Positions 23,521 to 35,199 of a stretch of 64,000 bases of DNA are shown in pieces. Positions within the stretch are counted from its first letter, which is position 1; each line of letters opens with the position of its first letter. The notes under the pieces are model-generated. The model had not been told where the DNA came from. It saw only the letters and a program-made list of their open reading frames with translations, and did no database searches. Made by a program: the position numbers and the translations under genes. Source of the DNA: Ctena decussata (taxonomy: Eukaryota > Mollusca > Bivalvia > Lucinida > Lucinidae); contig OZ022500.1 in the NCBI GenBank assembly GCA_963989385.1, positions 119,205,842 through 119,269,841 of the forward strand. The letters are read 5' to 3'.

Positions 23521-24205
23521 ACTCTTGAAAATAGAAAAAAATCCAAATTTCTCTTTTTCTGCTGTATAAAATCAAATAAAAAGTCTCAAAGAGTTCCCTC
23601 TAGAGTGGAGCACACACTCCAAAAAGGAACATTTGTCATACTTCGAAGTTTCGGCTATTCAATCAGTGACCCTGAAAATATCTGGTTTTCGTAGAATAAA
23701 GCATACTGTAATTTCTTAATTTTGATAAGGCAGTCAATTCAAAAACTGATCTGTATCAACAGGATCCAACTGGTTAAAAAGCGAAGATTTTCAAATGGAA
23801 GTCTAAAACAATCACAAATTTCGGATTTCTCAGAATATATCCTATGATCCCAAAGGAAAAAAAATAATTTGCACTTTGGATGATATACGGAGAGACGTTC
23901 TTCGTCTGCCACACAACGCAACATCAGCTGCAGTAAAGTCAAATTAAAACCTAATAGAGTTCCTTCAAGAGCAGAAAACACATTCAAAAGAAAGGACATG
24001 TGCCATTTTCGAAGCTTCGGCTATTCAAAGCCTTACCAGTGACCCTGACAATATCTGGATACGAAAGACAGAGAAAAGCATTCTGTAATTTCTTAATTTT
24101 GATAAGGCAGTCAATTCAAATTAAAATCTTGAAGAGTTCCTTGCAGAGCAAAGAACAAATTCAGAAGAAGGAACATGGGCCAGACTACGTAGTTTGGGCT
24201 AATAA

Positions 24206-24336
24206 AAGTAAAAAGTATGCAAAGACCAGGAACTGAAACAATCAAAATCCAAATCCAGCCCTCAAACCATAGTTGGAAACAACTAAGATTACAAATAATC
24301 AAGATACAGAGAACATATGGCCAACCGAGTGAGCAG
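24206..24336 (-). mobile_element. Penelope-like 3' terminal fragment in the F block
   Basis: Practically identical to 47637-47765, the 3' end of the minus-strand element at 47635-49177 (shared CAAAGACCAGGAACTGAAAC and CATATGGCCAACCGAGTGAG). Its first 60 bases recur at 24509-24568. Confidence 0.8.
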
Positions 24337-24508
24337 CTTTAATAAAACCTCATCAGTGACCCTGACTATATCTGGTGACGAAAGCGGAAAAAAGTATACA
24401 GGTAATTTCTTAATCTTAATTGGGCAGTCGATTCAAAGACCTGTTGGTATCAGAAAAGATACAAAATAATACAAAAGATATAGAATATAGAATGAGAGTA
24501 AAAAGTAT

Positions 24509-24568
24509 GCAAAGACCAGGAACTGAAACAATCAAAATCCAAATCCAGCCCTCAAACCATAGTCTAAA
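24509..24568 (-). mobile_element. second copy of the Penelope-like 3' tip
   Basis: About 60 bases, from AAAGTATGCAAAGACC to CCTCAAACCATAG, duplicated from 24210-24270 at the equivalent kind of position about 300 bp downstream. Confidence 0.8.
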
Positions 24569-24920
24569 CCAATCAAAACTTACAGATGTCTCAGAATATA
24601 TGCTCTGATCTCAAAGGACGAAATTAAAATTTAATCTGCACTATGAATGATGGATGGAGAGACGTTTTACGGCCGCCACACGGCACAACAGCAGCTGCGG
24701 TGAGGTAAAATTAAAATCTTGACGAGTTCCTTGCAGAGCAGAGAACACATTCAGAAGAAGGAACATGGCCCAGATTACGTAGTTTCGGCTAGTAAAGCCT
24801 CATCAAAGACTGATTTGTATCAAAAGGAGCCAAATGGTAAGAAACGAAGATTTAGAATAAAAGTCTAAACCAATCAAGAATTTCAGTTTTCTCAGAATAT
24901 ATCCCTATGATCTCTAAGGA

Positions 24921-26213
24921 AACAAGAAATGTCACAGTATGTAACAAATGCCCCCGAAGGCCCCTTAAACTGACCTTTGACCCTGATTGTAACCTTGAAC
25001 TTGGGCAAGGAAGCCCAAATCTTGCAAGTGAGACGCCTTTTTATCATGCTTTACCTTTCTGTGAAGTTTGATGAAAATCACTTACGCAGTCTCCAGTCAG
25101 TTTGGAGATATAATCTGACCTATGTGCCCCGATTGTGACCCTGACCTTAGGAATGGGAACCTAAATTTTGTTTGTGACATACCATCTCATTATGTCTAAC
25201 GATTTCAGGAAGTTTAATACAGTTTGAATAATAAGTCTTTTTAGTAATTGGGGAGAAACGACCTTTGACCTCAGACTGTGACCTTGAACTTGGGCGTGAA
25301 AGCCTATATCTTGTGTGTGTCTTACCTTCTCATTAAGCTTCATCTTTCTGTGATGTTTAAGGAAATTTGCTTTGGTACATTTATGAGCAATTGTTGAGAC
25401 ATGATTTGACATCTGACCCCAGATTGTGACCTTGACCTTGGGTTTGGAAATATAAATATTATGTGTGTCAAATCTTCTCATTATGCTTTGTATTTCTGTG
25501 AAATTTGATGAAATTCAGTTATGTAGCTTTAAAGTAATCGCAGAAACACTATTTGACCTCTAAGCCCCGACAGTGACCTTGACCTTGGGTTTGGGAATAT
25601 AAATATCATGTGTGTCAAATCTTCTCATTATGCTTTGTATTTCTGTGTAATTTGATGAAATTCAGTTATGTAGCTTTAAAGTAATCGCAGAAACACTATT
25701 TGACCTCTAAGCCCCGACAGTGACCTTGACCTTGGGTTTGGGAATATAAATATTATATGTGACAAATCTTCTCATTACTATTTACAAGTCTGTGAAATTT
25801 GATGAAATTCAGTTATGTAGTTTTAAAGTAATCGCAGACACTATTTGACCTCTAACCCCCGACAGTGACCTTGACCTTGGGCGTGGGAACCAAACTCTTG
25901 TGCATGACACACCTTCTCATTGAGCTCTATCTTTCTGTGAAGTTTCATCAAATTTGCTTCAGTAGTTTATAAGTTATAGCTGAGACACGATTTAAGACAC
26001 AATTTGACCTTTGACCCAATTGTGACCTTGACCTTGGGCGTGGGAACCAAACTCTTGTGCGCGACACACCTTCTCAATGTGCTCTATCTTTCTGTGAAGT
26101 TTCATCAAATTTGCTTCAGTAGTTTTAAAGTTATCGCTGAGACACGATATGTTACGGACGGACGGACGGACGGTGCGATTTTAATATGCCACCCGAAGTC
26201 CCTTCGGGGGCAT
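24921..26213 (+). mobile_element. HLE-4: Helentron-like element with ~147-bp monomers
   Basis: Begins AACAAGAAATGTCAC. ATGCCCCCGAAGG at 24948-24960 is exactly complemented at 26201-26213, the outer arm of the hairpin 26186-26213. Monomers built around GTGACCTTGACCTTGGG and TTTCTGTGAAGTTT repeat every 146-156 bp, and two adjacent ones (about 25567-25860) are almost identical. A GGACGGACGGACGG tract is at 26155-26172. It lies inside an F repeat: AAGGAAA on the left and the ATATAATCTGCACTATGGAT segment on the right are contiguous in other F units. Confidence 0.75.
26186..26213 (+). repeat. HLE-4 terminal hairpin
   Basis: ATGCC and CCCGAAG pair with CTTCGGG and GGCAT. The outer arm is complementary to 24948-24960. 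Confidence 0.8.
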
Positions 26214-26620
26214 AAAAATATAATCTGCACTATGGATGATGTACGGGGACACGTTCTACGGCGGCCACATGGCACAACACTGGCTGCAGTTAAGTCAAAT
26301 TAAAATCTTAAAGAGTTCCTTCAAGAGCGGACCACACATTCAAAAGAACGATCATGGATCATACTTAGAAGTCTCGGCTATTCAAGCGTCATCATTGACT
26401 CTGACAATATCTGGTTACGAAGCCACAGAAAAGCATACTGTAATTTCTTAATTCAATTCAACGAATGATTCGTATCTAAAGGATCAAAATGGTTGAAAAG
26501 CGAAGATTTAGAAAAAAAGTGTAACCAATCAAGAATTTCTGATTTCTCAGAATATATGCTATGTTCTCAAAGGAAAAAAAATAATAATTTGCATTATGGA
26601 TGATGTATAGAGAGACGTTA

Positions 26621-27185
26621 GTTTCTGAGTGAAGGATCCACAATGGCTTCATTTTATAAGGAACGGTACTGGCAACAGATGGATAATGGAAACCACTTTT
26701 TCCTACTATTGGTTTTGTTATGCATGGTATAGTTTTCTGTGACTTCTTAATCTGAACTACAGACAAGGTTTTGCATACCCAGAATGTGGAGATTAGCCAG
26801 ACATTGTGGTCATGGATGGAGTATCATTGGGGATTCGTAAGATCTACATGCCATGGAAAAACTTCTTGTTCTCTAAAACATCTAGAACACGTTTAGATGG
26901 AAGGTATACATATTCCCATTACGTGAAAAGCAATTATATTTGCATACTAAACCAATTGTTCAGCATTTTTTACATTTGCTGACAAAACATATCTCACGTA
27001 CCATATTTGACATTTGGGACATACAAAAAAAAACCTAGCACCATGCACAAAATCACACCATTTTTTTTCCAAAATAATACCATTTAACATGGATTATGTC
27101 ACTTTGCCTAGCACCAGTTAGTTTTAGCTAAATTGATATTGTAAAAACATAAAAAATACCTAGAAAATTATGTATATAGTATGCA
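26621..27185. repeat. non-coding; contains a segment shared with 28915-29050
   Basis: Around 26815-26930 the blocks CATGCCATGGAAA, TCTAGAACACGTTTAGATGG and CATTACGTGA recur as GGCATGGAAATAG, CTAGCACATGTCTAGATGG and CATTACATGA at 28955-29040. Both lie beside F repeats, so they may belong to one larger element. No gene. Confidence 0.5.
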
Positions 27186-27260
27186 AAAAAGAGCTCCGCA
27201 AGCGGGGCAATATTCGCCCGTTTCTGAATGTTTGCACCGTTTCATACTTGTCTACAGTGC

Positions 27261-27488
27261 TATCAAGTTTATCAAGACATTCCAAACATTAAGGTTCTAA
27301 AAAGAAAAGCCTTAAAAAGTAATCAAAGGGATGTAACTAAAATAAAATAAAGAAAGGGAAAGCAATTATTATTTTATCAAGTTTATCAAGACATTCCAAA
27401 CATTAAGGTTCTAAAAAGAAAAGCCTTAAAAAGTAATCAAAGGGATGTAACTAAAATAAAATAAAGAAAGGGAAAGCAATTATTATTT
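27261..27488. repeat. exact 114-bp tandem duplication
   Basis: 27261-27374 and 27375-27488 read identically from TATCAAGTTTATCAAG to GCAATTATTATTT. Confidence 0.92.
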
Positions 27489-28387
27489 TATTAGACATAC
27501 TGTCTCAACCTAATACACATTGCTATAAAGTTTCGTCAAGCTAGTCCATATGCTTACCTAGTAATGACTTGCCCAACAATGGCCGTAGAAATTACAGGGA
27601 TGTAACTCCATAAATAAGAAAGGGAGGGCTATTATTTTCATATAAGACACACACCCTTAACCGAATACACATTGCTATAATTTTTCATCAAGATATTCCA
27701 TACGGTTGCCTACTTATCGCTTGCATAAGAATAGCCTTAGAAAATATTCTCCAAATATTACTCCAAAAATAAGTAAGGGGAGGCAATCATTCTTATATGT
27801 GACATATCGTGTCAACCTAATATTCATCACTATACAGTTTCATCACAATAAGCCAAAGGGTTAGTTAGATATGAGGTGTACAAATATAGTCTGGCAAAAT
27901 ATAAAAGGCAGGTAAATCAAAATCTAAGTAAAGGGGAGTAACCATTCTTGTATGAGACATGTTGTCTTTACCTCATATACATTGGTATCAAGTTTCATCA
28001 TGATATTCCAAAGATTAATTTAAGTTATGGAATGCTAAAGAATTGCCATAGAAACTGCCATAGTCGAGTGTTTTCAAAGGGCAGTAACTCTGCTAAAAGT
28101 CATCGGAGCGTAATCTCCAAATAATATGCGCTACTCCATGTTGTAGACTTACTATTTACAAAATTTCAGCTTAATTGGATAAAAACTGTAGGAGGAGTTA
28201 TCCGGAAACGAACACCCCCGAAAATTCTAAGTAAAGGGCTGTAACTCCGCTACAAATCATTCGAGCGTAACCTCGAAACGATATGCGCTGGTCCACCTTT
28301 TAGTCTTACTATATACCAAGTTTCAGCTCGATCGGATGTAAACTGTAGGAGCAATTATCCGGAAACGAAAAGTTGACGCCATAATAA

Positions 28388-28417
28388 TATACGCCCCGTT
28401 TTTCAAACGGGCGTATA
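28388..28417 (+). repeat. HLE-5 terminal hairpin
   Basis: TATACGCCCCGTTT pairs with AAACGGGCGTATA around a short TTC loop. Confidence 0.8.
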
Positions 28418-29219
28418 AAAACGTGTCTGTCACAGATATTGAGGTAAGAACAGGAATTCCAAATGGAAGGACGGCTGTCAGAGTGGAACCTATGCAAAGC
28501 TTTGGTTTGATCAATCAGCTCTCTTTTGACTGAAAAATGGAGCCTGGCCAAGTCTCGGTTCTAATCTTCAGCTTCTTTTCTGGTTGTATTCCTGTCTGAC
28601 TTTGATACATGTTAAAGATACTTGTAATCTGTGATACAGACTGAGCTACTTTCATTCTACTCTTCCTGTGCATTGGTTTATTTTTTTTTCAGTCATTGAA
28701 TACTAACCTCGGGGAAAAATAGTGTTTGAAGGAAAATGCAAGATTCCTCATCTTCGGTAGCAGATCAAAAGTGTTCTTACAAACATCAGTTTACCAAAAA
28801 CGTCTAAAACTTCAACTTATGTTAACTGTTAAAAGATGCAAGTTCAACAATCGGGAAAATCAAACTGGTAAAGCTTTTTTGACTTGCTCGATATAAACTA
28901 TAGAGGTTTTGCTTGTGCAGGTGATGGATGGGGTCTCTTTGGGTGTACAAAAATGCTAAATGGCATGGAAATAGTTCTAAGAATCAACGGTATCTAGCAC
29001 ATGTCTAGATGGAAGGTTTATTCATTCTCATTACATGACATAAAAAACAGGCTTACATCTGGGTGCCTTGGGTTGGCCTAATCTTGTGATTGCGGCACTC
29101 CCCAAACCCTTCTTTCTTCTTCATATTTTATCAAAAACCAATAAAAGACAGACCCAGTAGTGTCATCCAGAAATTAAAAAAAAAGATCCAAGGAGAGCCA
29201 CAATTGTGAGACAAAGCCT
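28418..29219. other. no gene recognised
   Basis: Between HLE-5 and an F repeat unit. Only the segment at 28915-29050, shared with 26800-26940, is repetitive within the window. Confidence 0.4.
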
Positions 29220-29625
29220 ACCCACGTTCTACGGCCGCCACACGGCACAACACCAGCTGCAGTAAAGTCAAATTAAAATCTTGATTAGTTCCTTCAAGAG
29301 CAGAGCACACATTCAAAAGAAGTAACATGGGCCATCTTCAAAGTTTCGGCTATTCAAGCCTCATCGATGACCCTGACAATATCTGGCAACGAAAGCCAAA
29401 GGAAAGAATACTATAATTTCTTTTAATAAGGCAGTCAATTCAACGGCTGATTTGTATCTAAATTACCCAAATGGTTAAAAACCTAAGATTTTGAATAGAA
29501 GTCTAAACCATTCAATATTTCTTATTTCTCAGAATATGTCCTATGATCTCAAAAGAAAAAGATAAAATATAATCTGCACTATGGATGATGTACGGGGAGA
29601 CGTTCTAAGGCCGCCATTTTGTTGC
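29220..29625 (+). repeat. F repeat unit (solitary)
   Basis: Starts ACGTTCTACGGCCGCCACAC and runs through AGTTCCTTCAAGAGCAGA, GACCCTGACAATATCTGG and TCTGCACTATGGATGATGTA to GACGTTCTAAGGCCGCCA. It therefore shows the unit boundary at both ends. Confidence 0.75.
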
Positions 29626-30005
29626 CGTAGATCACACCATCTCAATGAAATCAGAAAACTAAATTTCTTGTACTTTCTTCCCGCACCAAGTACCACATTA
29701 GCTCTCATTTGCAAAAAACGATTAGATACTTGAACAGTCTCCTCTACAGCCTCAAAACCAGTCCCAGCTTGTGTGAAATCGGCCCCAACAAGTCTCCTCA
29801 CCTCGATATAGTCACGCACGGTACTGAAAATTCAGTTTTTGGATTTCGGGTAGTATTAAGTTTGTAAAAAATGACCACACTAATATTGCTTTGATTTTCA
29901 TACAAAATATATCAAAAGATTTGTAAGATAGTGTAGAATACTAGGTTAACACAACATTTTTGACTTAAGATCCGTGCTTTAAGAAAAACGTAGAAAACTG
30001 AGTAA
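29626..30005. other. no gene recognised
   Basis: No coding signal. TAGGTTAACACAACATTTTT near 29942 weakly echoes the duplicated segment that follows. Confidence 0.4.
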
Positions 30006-30300
30006 CTTTTTGCTCATTTTCTCTATTTTCCTATATACTATTAGGAAATGATGGCCATATTGATCAGAGCAAACATGACCGCATTAAATGTAAACTTAAA
30101 AGTTTGAAAAAAATATCTATTTGCAGCTAAAAAAGTGCACTATATTAACCTAACACAACATTTTTCATTTTTTATTCAAGGAAGACAAAATAAAAGAGAA
30201 AAACTGTCAATGTCCTATCTAATTTCATGCTATTTCAAGCTCACGCGATTTCGTCGTTCACATGTAGATTATACGGGGCTGAGGAAAAAAAGTTGCCCAT
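30006..30300 (+). repeat. ~295-bp direct repeat, left copy
   Basis: From TTTTGCTCATTTTCTCTATT to GGGGCTGAGGAAAA. About 94% identical by eye to 31018-31310. Confidence 0.85.
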
Positions 30301-30447
30301 GGAAGCTGATCTAATCGTGGTGTTGCAAAAGCTAATACATGTAACTTATTAAGTAGAATTAGAAGTTAAATGATAAAAAGAAAACTAAATAACACCATAT
30401 AATAACATTAATAATCTAATGAAAAAAAAATGAAAAAAGACAAAAAA

Positions 30448-30515
30448 GCGGTGAGATTCGAACTCACGACCCGAAAATCAGGAGTCTAGAGTTGTAACCA
30501 CTAGGCTATGAAATT
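30448..30515 (-). repeat. tRNA-like sequence
   Basis: On the minus strand, TAGCCTAGTGGTTACAAC is an A-box-like segment. GTGAG, TTCGAAT and CTCAC form a perfect T-arm with a B box. TTTTTT follows as a potential Pol III terminator. The acceptor stem does not pair and the anticodon loop is irregular, so this is a tRNA pseudogene or SINE head. Confidence 0.5.
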
Positions 30516-30876
30516 TACTGAAATATAAGGTAAAAATTGGAAATACATGACAAGATTACTGACTCAGCAAATACCGTTGGTCTCGGGATAGTGTCGTATT
30601 GGCAGTGCCAGGAAAATGATACTTTTTGGTAGAGAGTTAGAAAAAGCATGATTGCTCCAATAAATTGAGGTTTTTTAATATTTCGTTAATTTGTAAGGTT
30701 ATAAGAAGGGTAGTTATTTCAGCTGGAACTGGTTATTAAAATTTGCTGTTAGCTTTACTACTCAGGATAAGTCTGGGGAAACCCCTAAGTAACGGCGAAT
30801 ATGTCGAATCACAGCAGATAACTTCGTGGAGAGAAATAGGCCTGATCACAGGGTATAATCGATTCCGCTAATTTTC

Positions 30877-31016
30877 GCTTCCTGCAGAGACTGTACATCA
30901 TAATTGGCTTCTGCCGAGACTGTCCGCCAACTCTTGCTTCCTGCAGAGACTACTGTCCTCGAACATTGGCTTCCTGCCAAGACTGTCCGCGTGACTCTGC
31001 TTCCTGCCGAGAGCCT
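30877..31016 (+). repeat. minisatellite, ~5 units of ~28-30 bp
   Basis: Units are built on GCTTCCTGCAGAGACTGTCC with variants (CTTCTGCCGAGACTGTCCGC, CTTCCTGCCAAGACTGTCCG). It ends where the right copy of the 295-bp direct repeat begins. Confidence 0.8.
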
Positions 31017-31017
31017 C

Positions 31018-31310
31018 TTTTTTGCTCATTTTCTCTATTTTCCCAATATACTATTAGGAAATGTTGGCCATATTGATCAGAGCACACATGACCGCATTAA
31101 ATGTAAACTTAAAAGTTTGAAAAAATATCTATGTGCAGCTAAAAAAAGTGCACTATATTGACCTAACATAACATTTTTCATTTTTTATTCAAGGAAGACA
31201 AAAAAGGGAAAAACAGTCAATGTCCTGTCTAATTTAATGCTATTTCAAGCTCATGCGATATTGTCGTTTACAGGTAGATTATACGGGGCTGAGGAAAAAA
31301 GTTGCTCATG
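31018..31310 (+). repeat. ~295-bp direct repeat, right copy
   Basis: Right copy of the 30006-30300 segment, spaced about 1,010 bp. Immediately downstream are about 70 bp of unrelated sequence and then a Penelope-like 3' UTR. Confidence 0.85.
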
Positions 31311-31384
31311 TGCTGCTGGGCTGGCTACTATCAATGTTTTAATCTTAGTCATTTTAGTTCGTTCAAATGTCATCTCAATAATCA

Positions 31385-32050
31385 TGTTTGTCTGTTTCTT
31401 GGCCCACCGGGGTTCAACTGGTGGTCTTCTTTTGCTCCAGTGCTCCAGTGGTGTTGCTGACGCCCCAGGGATCTCCAGGTGTCTCAACACGTTTTGGCTG
31501 TCGAGTCCTCATCCTTGCTTCATCAGGGTCTTTTCTTGATTTTAATTGCTGACCGCGATGACCCTCTAATGAGTTAGGGGACCTCCATACGAACCGAACT
31601 ACCAACTAATTGTGTGCACCGCGGCGGAGGGTGAGGGTGAAGGTTTGGGCCCAGTAAAGCCGGTTTAAACCCCCCCAGTAGTTATTACTGACCGTCCCAA
31701 GGCGGTACTTTCGTTGCGGTTGCATTTGTTTTATGTTCGGTGCTGTTTAATTTATTGTGTTCTTATTTTTACCCTTCTATAATAAAAATAGAAAATAGGT
31801 AAAAATAATTGTTAAATGTTTTTCGTATAATTTGCTTAGTCTGTTGTAACCCTTCTGTTGGTCTAAATTATTAAGTTCAATAAAGATAGCTGAGTTGCCA
31901 CCTATTTGGGAAAGAGCTGCTGACTCGGCTTATCACTTGTAATTTATTGTTTGTTGGGATGTCTTTGTTAATCTTTCCCTTTGATGTTGGGGATAGTGTT
32001 TGGGATCTGATGCAGTCAGGTCCTGAAGTGTAGTTACTCTTTTAAATTTT
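31385..32050 (+). mobile_element. Penelope-like element, 3' UTR-only copy
   Basis: Begins ATGTTTGTCTGTTTCTTGG, about 20 nt further in than the copy at 17230, and ends GAAGTGTAGTTACTCTTT. It is collinear and highly similar to 36557-37233 throughout. No coding region precedes it. Confidence 0.8.
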
Positions 32051-33086
32051 CACTAATCTTTAACCAACACTATTTTCATCTCCCTCATTTTCTTGCTGTT
32101 TCCCGACAGTGCCCCCAGTTACAGTCAGAAATTGTTTGTATGGAGCAACAAGTAGAAGCAGAAGATTTCTTAGACTATCTATAACATACCGTCTCGTCAA
32201 CACGGACTTATACGAGTGCTTCTTTGTGTTTTTATGCTGGCTGCACTGAAAATATCGGTCCGACTGATAACTATTTTTTTTGAATCTGAATACTTATAAT
32301 TTAAAGCTTCTGATATCAATTTCTTCCATGTGTTGTCATAAGACAGCTGAAAAAGCAAGAACCAACTGATAGATTTAGTCAGTTTGTTTTAAAATTGACA
32401 GTGTCTTCGAAAGTCGTTTGCAGTAGCGGCTCGACTTAAATGCAATACAAAAGCATGACCATACTAGTTTTACTAATTTTAGCCTGCTATTCTGGAAACA
32501 TATGTTACCTAAAGTCATTATATTCATAACTAACATTAATCCGGGTTAAATTCCCGCCGGCGGAAATCTTTCCAACGGTTTTTCCCAATCTAAACGTATA
32601 ATTGTACTTAATACAAAAAAAACGGCGCTCCGAATCTTCAGACTGAGCCTTACAAATCCAAAGGAAACAGACAAAGAAATACAAAAGGACGGAATACCTT
32701 ATAAGGTCATGGAATATCAACGTCTACAAAAGAGAAATAACTGCATGTTATCGTATTGTATAATTTTTGTATCTCTGTCATCGATCTCGGTTTCTAGATG
32801 CGTTGCATTACAAAACGATGACTTTTATTACCCGTAAAACTGACAAACAACCATTACCATCAATTATTATATGTTGTTTGGACTGTCTAAATGGCCATTT
32901 CTGTGGAAAACTAAGACAATTTATAGCCCTAAAGATGATATTGTTTACCCTTGCTTTTCAGAGATTTGGTTCCAAAAGCGTTTAAAAATATAAAAACGCA
33001 TCCTTCTTAGAATTTCGGAAATGCCGATAGCCTGAACTTGTCAATGATCAGACGACTGTAGGAAAACAATGAAAAAAAATAATATC
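32051..33086. other. no gene recognised
   Basis: AT-rich, with short unremarkable open frames (32505-32720 minus, 32767-32985 plus) that lack homology I can recognise. Confidence 0.4.
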
Positions 33087-33317
33087 AGCCGCAGCACGAG
33101 AAAACCAACAAGGTGCTTGTGTGCCCAGCGCAGACTCAGATCAGACTGGGCATCTGCCCAGCCTGTTCAGGGTCTTTGCTGTCCGCAGTGAGGTAGCTTA
33201 GATCCTTAGCTACCCTTTTAGCGCAAAGCGAAGACTGATCAGACTGGCGGCTACCCGGGCTGATCTGAGTCTACCCTGGGCGCACATACCACTTTGTTGG
33301 TTGCTCGCGTCGCGGCT
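33087..33317. mobile_element. palindromic MITE family C, copy 3
   Basis: Starts AGCCGCAGCACGAGAAAACC and ends CTCGCGTCGCGGCT, with the same interior order as 11448-11683. It includes GCTTAGATCCTTAGCTACCC and GGGCTGATCTGAGTCTACCC. Confidence 0.8.
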
Positions 33318-35199
33318 CAAATTAAAGATTCCCAAGAAACAGCGGAATCACAAAACATAACCCATCCAAAACACCGAAATAAGAAGGGAGACACGCAAAG
33401 GACAATTCAGAACAACAGTCAACCGGGAGGAGGATCTGTACACAAGTACAAACATCAGAAGCCATCTGAAATACGCCAAAAAGAAAAGGGAAAAAAAAAA
33501 AACAAAAAAAAACAAGGGCACCATTAGGTCCTGATCGCTCCCCTGAGCCCCGAGTCTTAAATGTGATATGAACGTTTTGGCCATTTGTTTTCGCTATGAA
33601 TTTACCGATCTTTTATAGACATAAAATAACAGTGCCAAAATGGTGATAAGCAAAACAACCAGACCTAATAGTTTCTGAGAAAAAAGAACTTAAAATATTC
33701 AACACAAGTGACCATTGGCCAATGTCACTAAATAACCTTGACCTCTTGAATTCAAAGGAATTGAGGTCAATTGCATTTTCATATCATAGAGTCTAATAGC
33801 AACAGAAAAATGCACTTTTACAGCTTTTTCCATTCAAAAGCCTGAGGGGGTAAATGAGACCTTTCCATATAAATGGTCAATGTCAACTCAGGATCATCAG
33901 TTTTATAAACTTTGCAGTACTAGATTCTAAGATGCTACATACCAACTTGCGATCGGTCCCGTGGTTCTGGAGAAGCTTTTTTATGGTTTTAACCATATAG
34001 GGGCATGGCCGTCATCTTAGTCATGTGATGTGGACATAATATATAAACTTTCTTTCCCACTTTGCCTGAGGGCTGCATATGAAATTTAATTGAAATTGGC
34101 CCAGACATTTCAGAGGAGGTCCTTTGAAAATAATGACATATACGTGACCTTTGGTCAGTCACATAATGACCTTGACCTCTAGAATTCATACAGATTGTAC
34201 TTGAATGCCTTTCCATATCACAGAGCACAACAGAAGCAAAAAAATCCACTTTTTCAGTTTTTCCCATTCAAAAGCCTAAGGGACCAAATTTGTCCTTGCC
34301 ATTAAATAGGTCAAGGTCAACCCAGGGTCATCATTTATATATCCTGTGTAGTACTAGAGTATTAGATGCTACATACCAAGTTTAAAGGCAATCAACCTAG
34401 TGGTTCTGGAGTAGAAGATTGTTTAACGTTTTGACCATATATGGGCATGTGACCTAGATCAAATTTCTACCTTTCCTTCCCCTTTTGTCTGAAGATTGCA
34501 TATGAAATCTAATTGAAATTGGCCCAGTAGTTTCAGGGAAGTTCAATTGGCCCAGTAGTTTCAGGGAAGAAGTCCTTTGAAAATGTTGACAGAGAACTGA
34601 CAGGTGACCTTTGGCCAAAGTCACTAGATTCCCTTGACCTTTAGAACTTCAAAGAAGTTGAATTTAAATGCATTTCCATATAAATAGCACAATAGCAACA
34701 TAAAAATGTACTTTTCCGTTTTTCCCATTCAAAAGCCTCAGCGACCAAATTTGACCTTGCCATATAATAGGCAAGGTCAAGTCAGGGTCTTTATTTATAT
34801 AAACTTTGTAGTACTAGTGTCCCAAATGCTACATACTAAGTTTCAAGGCAATCGGCCCGGTGGTTCTGAAGAAGATTTTTTTTAGGTTTTTACTATATAT
34901 GGGCATGGCGGCCATCTTGGTCATATGACATAGACCAAATATAAAAAATTTCTTTCCCCCTTTGCCTGGAGGCTGCATATGAAGTTTAATTGAAATTGGC
35001 CCAGTAGTTTCGGAGATGAAGACCTTTGAAAATGTTAACAGACAGGTGACCTTTGGCCAAGGTCAATACATGACCTCATAGGGGTTAAATTTGAATGCAT
35101 TTCCATATTACATAGCACAATAGCAACATAAAAACATCTTTTTCAGTTTTTCCCATTCAAAAGCCTAAGGGACCAAATTTGACCTTGCCATAAAATATA

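Larger units (their letters stand above)
23565..26620 (+). repeat. tandem block of ~365-bp F repeats, interrupted by insertions
   Basis: At least five units carry AGAGTTCCTTCAAGAGCAGA, TTTCGGCTATTCAA, GTGACCCTGACAATATCTGG, TAATTTCTTAATTTTGATAA, TTTCTCAGAATATATCCTAT and a CTGCACTATGGATGATGTAC block in fixed order. Unit starts are near 23579, 23945, 24120, 24712 and 26302. Some are internally deleted. Element HLE-4 and Penelope-like 3' fragments are embedded. Single units also occur at 29220 and 45955. No persistent coding frame is seen and the nature of the repeat is unknown to me. Confidence 0.75.
27186..28417 (+). mobile_element. HLE-5: Helentron-like element
   Basis: Begins AAAAAGAGCTCCGC, a variant of the start seen in its relatives. 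TATTCGCCCGTTT at 27211-27223 matches the complement of 28405-28417 at 12 of 13 positions, and 28388-28417 forms the terminal hairpin. Internal units of about 175-185 bp carry AAGTTTCATCA-type and GGGATGTAACT-type segments. A recent exact 114-bp duplication lies at 27261-27488. No clear GACGG tract is visible. Confidence 0.65.

Noticed and set aside
30448..30515. Functional tRNA gene on the minus strand
   Set aside because: The T-arm is perfect and a T-run follows, but acceptor pairing is missing and the anticodon arm has an irregular loop.
30006..31310. Classical LTR retrotransposon
   Set aside because: Direct repeats are present but lack TG/CA ends, and there is no gag or pol sequence between them. 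Kept only as an open question.
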